Source: Chlamydomonas sphaeroides (taxonomy: Eukaryota; Chlorophyta; Chlorophyceae; Chlamydomonadales; Chlamydomonadaceae). Taken from it: DNA of 16,192 nucleotides. The DNA lies in assembly GCA_001662425.1 (NCBI GenBank), contig BDDC01002108.1, positions 1 through 16,192 on the forward strand, in the 5' to 3' direction. Positions 9,001 to 16,192 of this stretch are shown one piece after another (position 1 is the stretch's first letter; each line of letters begins with the position of its first letter). Made by a program: the position numbers and the translations under genes. A model generated the notes under the pieces. It saw only the letters and a program-made list of their open reading frames with translations. It was not told the DNA's origin and did no database searches.

Positions 9001-12000
9001 CACGCGGTGCGGCGCCACCCACATGCTGCCCCCAGCTTCGCTGCGCAGCAGTGAGCCGGTCCTGGCGGCCCGGGCCGTGGGCGCCACGGCGACCGCGCCC
9101 AGGCCCCTGCCGCGCTGCCGCCCCTCCGCATGCGCCGAGCCTGTGGGGGCCGCGCTTGTGGCGGTGCCAAGCCGCGACGGCGGCTACAACGGGTTGACGC
9201 CAAGCATGTCGCAGTCGGTCGCCTGCTGTCGTCTCCTGTGTGCCACTGCACTGCCGTCGCCGCTGACCCGACCCCGTCATCCTGCTGCTCCCAAACCCCC
9301 CGCCCAACTCCAGCGACGGCCGCTTCATGCCCCGCCACCCGCTGCTGCTGCTCAGCGGCGGCCCGGCGGAGCAGCTGCCGCCCGCCGGGGCCAAGCTGAC
9401 GGAGGGTAGGGCAGGGGCCGGCGCTGGGCCTCAAGGGCAGTGAGCGCGCCAATGCAGGCCGCCACATGCTCAGGGAAGCCAGTCCTTCGCCGGGCCACTC
9501 GCCCGTCGCCCAGTTCCCGGGGCCCTGTCACTGTCCGTCTCTCTTATCTCCTAATATATGTCCCTCTCCCCTGCGCGGTTTAGCGAGGACTTCCAATTGC
9601 TGCTGCCTGCCTTGGTGCCACACCTGCCTGCCTGCCCGCTCAACCTTCCGTGCCCGCCTCGCCTCAGACGGCGGCGCCAGCGCTGAGCGGTTCAGCCAGG
9701 CGGAGACGGCGCTGCGGGTGGGTCTGCGCAGCATGGCGCGGCGGGTGCTCAGCGTGTAGGGCCGGAATGCAGGACCACCCCGTACCCGGTGTCGGGCGGA
9801 GCGGTCGGCGGGCCCAGCGGGTGGCCCATTGCCGCTCCCGCGATAGGAGTTGCCCGGGCCGGGCTCCCGCCGCCTGTGGGGCTGTGGGGCGTTGGGACGC
9901 GGCTAAGTGAGGGTTGGCCGCTCGGTGGTTGCGACGCCGCCCTTGTGCGCCTCGCCCCTCTCGCCGCAACAGGAGCTGGCGGCCCTGGGAGAGCAGCCGG
10001 AGTCCCCACCCGCGTCCCCTGCCTCCGCCTCGTCCCCTGCTGGCGGCAAGGCCATGACCATGCGGGGGCCGGACCTCGCGCTGGTGAGGCCGGGAGTGGG
10101 GGTTGGAGGCGGTGCGGGGAGGGCAAGGGCGCAGCGGGGAGGGCGGGGGCGCGGTGGCAGAGGCTGGTTGAAAGGGGCTGCGCGGTGGGATTTGCACGCA
10201 GTATCGACCGGCGGTGCGGCAGAGGCCCATGCGGGACATTGCAGCGGCGCGCGTTTGCTGCAGCCCGAGCGGGCTCGCACACATCTGGGGCTCGTACACG
10301 CCTGCAGCGGGGCGTTGCCAGCCCGTGCCTCCTCACTGCCCCTCCCCGGCTCGCGCCTCCCTGCCCCGCCAGGTGGAGCTGGCCGCGCGCCGGCACCGCT
10401 GGGCCTCCTCCTGCTCCCCCTCCTCCCCGCCCTCCCCCGACGCCGCTGCCGTGGCCGACACCGAGGCGGCGGTGGTGGCCGCCATCCTGGCCTACTACGC
10501 CAAGTACGGCGCCCTGGTCAGCTGCGCCTCCGACCTCAGGCCATACGCGGCCGCGCTGTCGCCGCCCGCCGGCCAGGTGAGTGACGCATGGCCGCCGCCC
10601 TCTACCCGCCACCTCGTGCGGCGGCGTTCTTCCCCGGCCCCTGCCCGCCCCAAGGCGCGCGAGCGCCTCCCGCCCTCCCCGGTAATGGGTGGGGCTTTTG
10701 CAGCTTTGGGCCCGAGCTTCTGGCTCGTTTCGCGAATGACTAGTTTGCTACCCCCTCGGTACATCCCTCCCCGGTGCCTGCCGGCCTCCCCCTCTGCGTC
10801 ACCGCGCCTCACGGCCGAGCTGGCCACTTCCGTAGCTTCGTCCATCATCCCCCTTCGATGCAGCTCTCTCGCCCTCCCACGCCCCCACCCCCACGCTCTC
10901 CGCCATGCCCCCTCCCTCACCCCACAGCGCCTCGCCGCCGAGCTGGCCCTGGCCTGCTCCCGGGCGGAGGCGGAGGCCGAGGCCGCCGGAGCGGCAGCAG
11001 CGGCTGCGGGGTCCTCCGCAGCCGACGGCGGCGCGGGCAGCCGGTCGGCGGCGCTGGCGGCCCTGCGGCGGGCGGTGGCGGCCTGCCAGCTGAGCCACGA
11101 CGCGGCGCTGGCGGACCTGGGCGAGCCTGGGGCGGCGGTGGCGGAGGCGGGGCGGCTCATGCGCCTGTACGCGCGGGCAGGGCCGCTGCAGGTGGGGGCA
11201 TGGGGATGGGGTGTGGTGGGGCAGCGCGTGGCTGGGAGTGGCTGGGAGTGGCTGGGCGCGTGTGGGATTGGTGCGGGCGAGGCCGGGGCTGGGAGGAGAA
11301 TGGGCCTGCGTTGACGGGAAGGAGGGACGACAGGGAGCGGGCGAGCACTGCCGGTGCCGCCGGGTTGGCAGCGGCGCGGCCTGACTCTCTGCGCCGCACC
11401 GGTCCGCTCCGACCGCTGCGCGCCGTTGCCTGCCCGCAGTCCGGCCTGGAGGAGCGCGAGCGGGGCGCCGCCGACGAGCTGCCGGTGCTGGCTGCCGGCT
11501 GCCTGGCCACCGCCGCCGCCCGCGCGCCCTCGGAGCCGGCCGCGGCGGCCTACCTGTCGGCCGCCGCCGCGCTGCTGGCCGGCTGCCTGGCGTCGCGGCC
11601 CTTCAGCCCCGGCATGCGCCTGGCGGCGGCGGCGGCGGCGGGGCTGCTGGCGGCGCCGGGCGCCGCCGCCGGCCACCTGCACAAGCTGGACATTAAGAAC
11701 ATCCAGCTGGACAGCCTGGGCAGCCACATGCTGCTGCCGCCGCTGCTGACCTGGCCCTGCGCCGCGCCGGCGGCGCCGCCGGACCCCGTCGCGCCCGCGG
11801 CCCCGGCGGCGGCGCGCGGCGCGGAGCCGGGCGGCGGCGGCGGCGCGGGCGCGCTGCTGGGCCGGGCGCTGCGCGAGGGGCGGGCGCTGTTTGAGGATCA
11901 CGGCAGGGACGCGGGCGAGACGCTGTTCACGGCCTACAACCACGGCAGCTATACCAAGGTCCGAGGGCCGGAGGGCGAGGCGCGGCGCGGGTGCAAAACG

Positions 12001-15000
12001 CTTGGTGCTGTGCGAGCACGCTAGAGGGCGCAAGGAGCCGCTGCGCATTCGGCCGCGCCCGGCACAGCCCCTCCCTCGCTCCGACATCCGCTCGAATTGC
12101 CGACGCATTCGTAACACCAAACATATCCCCCCGCTCCCGGTCCATCCGCCCGGCCGCAGGTCCTGGAGTTCATAGCCTTCCGCGAGCGCCTGGCCGCCTC
12201 CCACTCGCTGGCGGTGATGCGGGCGGAGGCCGCCCTGGCGGCAGCGCTCGGCCCGCTGCAGCACCCCGCGGCGGCAGCTGCGCCGCCAGCACCGCCGGCG
12301 GCGGCAGGGGCCGGCGGCGGCGCTGGCGGCGGCGGCGCGGCAGGGGCCGCTGCAGCTTGGTCCTTGACGGCCCAGGCGGCGGCGGCGGCGGCCAGCGCGG
12401 CGGCGGCGGCGGCGGCGTCGCTGCCGGCGGAGGCAACGCCTAGCGAGGGTGGGCCGGGCTGGGGGCGGCAGGGGCCCCGCCCTCGGAGGCGGGGCGAACC
12501 GCCGCCTGCGTAGCACTGGCGGAGCACCGCTGCATCCGCAAGCCGCAGGACAGTATGCCCACAGACAGTATGCCCACAGACAGTATCCCCACGGACAGTA
12601 CCCGCACAGACTGCCGTCGAGTGAAGCTGCTCCTCCCTCGCTTGACGCTGCCTCCGCCGCCCCCTCCCCTCCCTCCCCTCGCCCCCGCCCCCTCCGCCAG
12701 CCACGCTCCGCTTCAACGCCGACCTGGCGGTCCGGCCGCCCTGGCTGCCGCCCTGCGCCGGGCAGCCGGGGCTGGCGGCGGCCGAGTGGTGGGAGGGCAG
12801 GCGGGGCTGCTGCGGCCAGGTGGGGGGCCGGGAGGGAGGGAGGGCCCTTGCGCTACCCTGCACACACACACACATGTGTTGAATTATGTATGAACGAACA
12901 GACGCATTACTGCATGTCCCTCTATCCGAACACACAGCCCCTGCCGCCACACAGCCCCTGCCGCCGCTCCCCCAGCGCGCAGCTCCACAGCCCCCCCCGC
13001 CCCGCCCTCTCCTGCCTCAGGGCTACGGCCGCGTCTGGTGGAGCCGCACGGCAGCCGCCGAGGGCCCCTCGCCGGAGGCCGCCGCCTGGCGGGCCGGCGC
13101 GGCGGCGGCGGCGGCGCACCGCTGGCTGCTGCCGCACGGCTTAGCGGGGGCGCTGGGGGCGGCTGGGCCGCAGGTGGGGAGCGGCGGGCGAAGGAGAGCC
13201 TGGGGGGATGGAGAGCCTGCGGGCGTGTGGGGGCGCGCAGTACGTGCGCGGGGTGTCGCGGGCACGGCAAGTGCAGCAGTCGGGGGGACCTGCAGTCGGG
13301 GGGACCTGCGAAGCTGCGTGAAGCCGTGAGCCGACCGCTGGCACGGCTGCCCCGCCCGCCACCCCTGTCCCCCGCTGTCCCCAGGTGCTGCCGCTGCCGG
13401 AGGTGGTGCAGCGGCTGCGGGCGCTGCTGCCACCTCCCCAGCAGGCTGAGGCGCCCGCCTCCTCGGGAGCCCCGGGCGGCGGCTGCGATGCCGCCTTGCG
13501 GCGCCTTGACGTGGAGTGGTTGGCAGCGGCGGCGGAGGTGCAGGTGAGGGGGCGGGGCCGCGATGCGGCTGGGCGGCGCTGCCGCACGTGAGCACGAGCC
13601 CCCGGCCTGCGGGCTCAAGCACGGCATGGCCCCTGCCCTGCCCTGCTGCACGGCCCGCTCATGTACCGCACCTGCTCTGCCCTGCCCTGCTGCACGGCTA
13701 CAGGCTTGCCTCGCGGCCGCGTCATCGCCGCCGCCAGCCGCCGCCGGCACGGCCCTCGTTGCCATTCCGGACGCCGCCGTCGCCGCGGCGACCACGGCTC
13801 TCTCGGCTGCCGCCGCCGCGGCGCGCGCGCAGGCCGAGGCGGCGGCGGCGTCCCTGTCCGCCGCCGCGGCAGCCGCGGCGGCGGCGGCAGCGTCCGCTGG
13901 CGACGCGCCGGCCGGCCCCTCCTCGCCCAGCTGCGCCGGTCTGCTGCCCGGTGGCGCGCTGTGCGGTGTGTCGCACCTGCTGAGGCAGCACCTGGCGCTG
14001 GCGGCGGGCTGCGTCACGGTGCGGCGGGCCGGGGGCTGCGGTGGGCAGGGACGCACGTGCGGGCATTGGGGCCCCCGTGCCAGGCCCTGCAGCAAACACC
14101 GGGCTGACGCTGCCACCGGCCGCCATAGCTCGGGGCTTGCGGCTGACCCGGCCCCTGCTTCCTTCGGCGCGCTCGCTGGGCGCGCGACACAAGATGCTGG
14201 CCTGCCTCGGGACCTGCCGCTGGCCGTGCCTCGCATCTTCCCTTGCACGCCTCCCTGATGCAACCGCGCGCTAACCCCTGCCTACCCCTGCACGCCGCCG
14301 CCGCCGCCACTGCAGTCTTGGCGGGCGGCGATCAAGGCGCTCCACAAGAAGCAGAGCAAGGGCGCCAAGCAGGGCGCAGGCGCAGGCGCGGCGGCGGCAG
14401 GGGCTTGCCCCGAGGCCAGCCCGCTGCAGGCTCTGGAGCAGGCCGTCGCGGCGACGGCTCGGGAGCTGGCGGCGGCGGTGGCTGCGTGCGCGGCCGCGCT
14501 GGCGGCGCCGGGCGAGGCAGGCGCGGGGGCGGGCGAGGCGGCGGCGGCGGCGGCGGCGCTGGCGCAGCTGCGCTTGGTGGGTCCATGGGCAGGCAGTCGG
14601 AGGGGCGAGGAGGGCGCAGAGTTTCCGCCGGGTGGCGCCAGCGCGGGGCCGCGTGTGCCCCCTGCAGCGGGCGCCCAGCTGGGCGTGCAGTGGGCGCTGC
14701 GGGAGGTGGTTGCGGGCGGCTGCACAGCACGCTGCTGCGGCCGGTATAGAATGCCGGCGCGGCTCCGTATTTAGCAACCCGCCACGCCGCCTTTATCCTC
14801 GCCCCGTCGCCCATGCCCGCTGCCCGCTGCCCGCGCACCGCCGCAGGACCACGGGCTGGACGCGCTGCTGCCGCCCCACGACGGCCCGGGCCACGACCCC
14901 GCCGGGGCCGCCGCCGCGTCTGCGGCGCTGCAGGGCCTGGCGGCGGAGCAGCGGGCGGTGGTGGCTGCGCTGCGGAAGCAGGCGGCGGGGCTGGCGGCGG

Positions 15001-15011
15001 CGCTGGGCTGA
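6069..15011 (+). CDS. NAA25: N-terminal acetyltransferase B complex auxiliary subunit NAA25 (MDM20)
   Basis: NAA25 is the ribosome-docking, non-catalytic partner of NAA20; together they form NatB, which acetylates nascent proteins starting Met-Asp, Met-Glu, Met-Asn or Met-Gln. Twenty-two exons join in phase to 1,226 residues, longer than the ~970-residue human protein because of alanine/glycine-rich insertions. Family landmarks in order: RKVRAIYDALDSRSWK (13-28); the TPR-like ALKLCQQALQKY with LKAIALDRSGRREEA (29-64); ITRLYEAA; LRANPDDW; MRGPDLAL then VELAARRHRW (404-421); KYGALVSCASDLRPY, matching human FGDKPCCFTDL; KNIQLDSLGSHMLL; ETLFTAYNHGSYTKVLEFIAFRERL, split across exons 15 and 16; FNADLAVRPPWLPP, like the plant NEDLTTRPWW; and a basic ALHKKQSKGAKQ near 1093. 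The start is the first ATG giving the conserved N-terminus; a TGA at 15009-15011 ends it. Identification rests on recalled family sequence. The alanine-rich C-terminal third is the least certain part. Confidence 0.93.
7016..7359 (+). other. NAA25 intron 4, 344 bases
   Basis: This intron splits an arginine codon (AG|G). It contains a textbook-looking TATAAAA at 7107-7113 in the context GGGGTATAAAATGG, otherwise unusual in this G+C-rich gene. I see no coding potential or repeat of note. Confidence 0.75.
8407..8779 (+). other. NAA25 intron 8, 373 bases, with G runs and simple repeats
   Basis: The longest NAA25 intron. It begins GTGC followed by an 11-base G run (8411-8421), GAAAG-type spacing and a second long G run. 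It also holds a 15-bp tandem duplication (GCCCCAGCAGCGGTG at 8651-8665, GCCCCAGCAACGGTG at 8666-8680) and nine CA dinucleotides at 8703-8720 shortly before the acceptor. Confidence 0.8.
8651..8685. repeat. 15-bp tandem repeat in NAA25 intron 8
   Basis: Two adjacent 15-base units differ at one base, and the first five bases of a third unit (GCCCC) follow. A (CA)9 microsatellite lies 17 bases downstream at 8703-8720. Confidence 0.9.
10577..10927 (+). other. NAA25 intron 13, 351 bases
   Basis: The donor is GTGAGT and the acceptor CCCCACAG. Apart from a C-rich 3' half with a long pyrimidine-biased tract (about 10863-10926), it holds nothing recognisable. Confidence 0.75.
11227..11256. repeat. 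Short 10-bp tandem repeat in NAA25 intron 14
   Basis: The unit GTGGCTGGGA is repeated nearly three times directly after a G-run-rich intron start. Confidence 0.85.
12549..12608. repeat. 15-bp tandem repeat, four copies, in NAA25 intron 16
   Basis: Units GACAGTATGCCCACA (12549-12563 and 12564-12578, identical), GACAGTATCCCCACG (12579-12593) and GACAGTACCCGCACA (12594-12608), then a partial GAC. The array lies inside the 252-base intron between the exons ending PSE and starting TLRFNADL. The 15-base period keeps any reading frame open, but the exon 16 frame reaches a stop at about 12511, before the array. Confidence 0.95.
12861..12884. repeat. CA microsatellite in NAA25 intron 17
   Basis: Seven CA dinucleotides (12861-12874) run into TGTGTT, forming the palindrome ACACATGTGT. 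The following ~50 bases are unusually A+T-rich for this gene. Confidence 0.9.
13276..13307. repeat. 16-bp perfect tandem duplication in NAA25 intron 18
   Basis: GCAGTCGGGGGGACCT occurs twice back to back (13276-13291 and 13292-13307), with no difference between copies. Confidence 0.95.
13633..13698. repeat. 22-bp direct repeat next to the acceptor of NAA25 intron 19
   Basis: The same 22-base pyrimidine-biased block (ending CTGCTGCACGGC) occurs at 13633-13654 and 13677-13698. The second copy is followed directly by TACAG, the acceptor of exon 20, so the duplicated block includes the polypyrimidine region. Confidence 0.9.
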
Positions 15012-15282
15012 GGGGAGGCTGCGGCAGGGCGGTGGAGGCGGCAGGGGGTGGGGACGGGCAGGAGCTGCGGCACTGCCGCGTACGCGACGGCGCGGCCGTG
15101 GGCGCTCGGGAGTGCACGCACGCGTGACGCGGCGGCCGTGCAGGCGCGCTTGCTTGGCGGGGCAGCAGGAGTTTCCGCGTCGCGCCTCGACTGGTTATGG
15201 CGGCTGGGTGCCGGTCTCGGTGGGGTGCCGGTCTGCGGGTTGGGGTCCCGGCGTGGTGTCGAGGACTGCCTAGCCCTTGTAA
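15012..15282 (+). other. NAA25 3' untranslated region
   Basis: The stretch from the TGA to the TGTAA signal shows no conserved coding. It contains several short stops in all frames and fits an ordinary algal 3' UTR. Confidence 0.65.
15278..15282 (+). terminator. TGTAA polyadenylation signal of NAA25
   Basis: TGTAA is the usual polyadenylation signal in chlorophyte algae, in place of AATAAA. It is the only plus-strand copy I found between the NAA25 stop (15011) and about 15300. It implies a 3' UTR of roughly 280-290 bases with cleavage about 10-20 bases downstream. It also supports the green algal assignment. Confidence 0.8.
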
Positions 15283-15299
15283 ATCAGGCACACGTGGCT

Positions 15300-15986
15300 T
15301 TCGCCTGGTTACTGTGTCATCGCAAGTTCTAATGTCAGGCGGGAGGGGTTGCATTCCCCGGTGACGACCCTATCTGCTGTGTCGTTGCTCGCACGCCATG
15401 GCGCAGAGTCGCTTGTGGCAGTTGGCGGCGACGCCGACTCCTGCCTACGCAGCGTGCATCGAAGCCTGACACCTTGACTTCCACGCTGGCTCATCATTAA
15501 TAGCCTGTGACCGTGCGACATCACGCCTGCACCCTACTGTCAGCTGGTCGAACTGGGCAGGGCTTGCAGTGAAGATCGAGCATGGGAGGGCTCGCCCACG
15601 GGGCTTGCCGTTTCGAGCAGTGCTCCGCGCGCTAGCTCACACGTCCTCTCCGAGGCGCAGAGGGCCAAGCTCCCGCGCTCGCGCCCCCGACGGCGCAGGG
15701 CTTGCACCGCAGGCCCCGCTGGGGTTGCCGCCTGGTGCTCTTTTACTGTAGAACCAGCGTGGGAGTCAGTGACAGGTGCTCTGTCTGGCAGCATGCGGGG
15801 GGGCGGGGGTAGGCACGGGAGCCCCGCAACTGCACAGAGTGGCGTGGCGGTTGTCTCGGGTAACCTACTCTGCCTTCCACACGCACGCACGGAGGCTAAC
15901 GCGGTTAAAATGCATCCGCGGAGCGACGCCGTAAACCCATTCATTCTTTCGCTGGCATCAAAGTCTCTGTCTGAAGCAACGGAGCA
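15300..15986. other. Intergenic stretch with no recognisable gene
   Basis: Base composition is mixed, with relatively A+T-rich patches near 15485-15510 and 15900-15960. Short open frames exist on both strands, but none resembles a known protein or shows splice-linked continuation. The last ~90 bases could be the 5' leader of whatever contains the proline-type repeat at the right edge. No tRNA, terminal repeat or mobile-element signature was seen. Confidence 0.6.
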
Positions 15987-15998
15987 ATGCAAAATGCG

Positions 15999-16192
15999 CC
16001 TCCACCCTCGCCGCCGCCTCCCTTCCCGCCTCCTCCCTCGCCGCCTGCCCCCTCGCCGCCTCCTTTCTCGCTGCCTCCGCCCTCGCCGCCTTCCTCCTCG
16101 CCACCTCCTTCCTCGCAGCCACCCTCCTCGCATCCTCCTCCCTCGCCGCCTTCCCCCTCGCCGCCTCCTTCCTTCCCCCCCCCTCCCTCCCC
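15999..16192 (+). repeat. 15-bp-period pyrimidine repeat; one frame encodes Ser/Pro-rich sequence, runs off the window
   Basis: Diverged copies of a unit close to CCCTCGCCGCCTCCT repeat every 15 bases to the window end. In the frame opened by ATG at 15987, preceded in frame by a TGA at 15972, it reads MQNAPPPSPPPPFPP and continues with blocks such as SPPAPSPPPF for 68 codons without a stop. That resembles the hydroxyproline-rich rods of algal wall and matrix proteins such as pherophorins. However, a second frame from ATG 15910 is also open to the edge (MHPRSDAVNPFILSL, then Arg/Leu/Pro-rich), and the minus strand is open too. The repeat keeps all frames open, so coding is unproven. No signal peptide precedes the proline frame. 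Confidence 0.85.

Larger units (their letters stand above)
6069..15011 (+). other. NAA25: NAA25 exon-intron map
   Basis: Exons: 6069-6152, 6273-6386, 6532-6573, 6855-7015, 7360-7522, 7776-7829, 7970-8035, 8338-8406, 8780-9006, 9314-9405, 9668-9717, 9973-10083, 10373-10576, 10928-11191, 11440-11958, 12160-12448, 12701-12819, 13021-13173, 13385-13543, 13704-14018, 14316-14576, 14847-15011. All 21 introns are GT-AG, 120 to 373 bases long, and the exons sum to 3,681 bases including the stop. Split codons occur after exons 4, 9, 10 and 16. Exons 6, 7 and 10 to 12 have weak conservation, so they rest mainly on splice sites and phase. For exon 11 an in-frame alternative donor at 9745 would add nine residues. 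Confidence 0.8.

Noticed and set aside
10495..12516. 673-codon open frame on the minus strand opposite NAA25 exons 13-16
   Set aside because: It is a low-complexity Arg/Ala-rich shadow crossing several NAA25 exons and introns. The plus-strand exons carry the conserved protein, and high G+C leaves few stops.
12884..14263. 459-codon minus-strand open frame opposite NAA25 exons 18-20
   Set aside because: Same reason: antisense to conserved exons, biased composition, no recognisable domain.
15540..16133. 197-codon minus-strand open frame near the right edge
   Set aside because: Its N-terminus is the Arg/Gly translation of the simple repeat and the rest matches nothing known. There is no supporting splice or start evidence.

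Overview
The window looks like nuclear DNA of a green alga, most likely a core chlorophyte. It is very G+C-rich and its codons mostly end in C or G. The genes are broken by many short GT-AG introns. One gene ends with the chlorophyte polyadenylation signal TGTAA. A gene for an intraflagellar-transport protein implies a lineage that has, or recently had, flagella. The species cannot be named from the sequence. No bacterial operon, rRNA, tRNA, CRISPR array or intact mobile element is visible.

Two conserved eukaryotic genes fill the window, arranged head to head. On the minus strand, from 5766 down past the left edge, is the N-terminal half of IFT121 (WDR35). I could rebuild it as 17 exons encoding 584 residues. 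It is a double WD40-propeller subunit of the IFT-A complex; its C-terminal helical half lies beyond position 1. On the plus strand, 6069 to 15011, is a complete gene for the auxiliary subunit of N-terminal acetyltransferase B (NAA25, also called MDM20). I rebuilt it as 22 exons encoding 1,226 residues. In both models every intron is GT-AG and every exon joins in phase, which is strong internal support.

The two start codons are 302 bases apart, so the spacer must hold both 5' ends and probably a shared promoter. NAA25 ends with TGA at 15009-15011 and a TGTAA signal at 15278-15282. The following ~700 bases hold nothing I recognise. The right edge (from about 15999) is a 15-bp-period pyrimidine-rich repeat. 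One frame reads Ser-Pro-Pro-Pro like an algal hydroxyproline-rich wall protein, but this remains only a candidate. The left edge starts in a GAGGC/GAGGT microsatellite. Low-complexity DNA at both ends suggests the window may be bounded by assembly breaks.

The two products have no known joint pathway: one serves retrograde intraflagellar transport, the other co-translational protein acetylation. The less ordinary features are alanine-rich expansions in NAA25, repeated small tandem duplications in its introns, G-run-rich intron starts, and the edge repeat. I found no convincing undescribed system.
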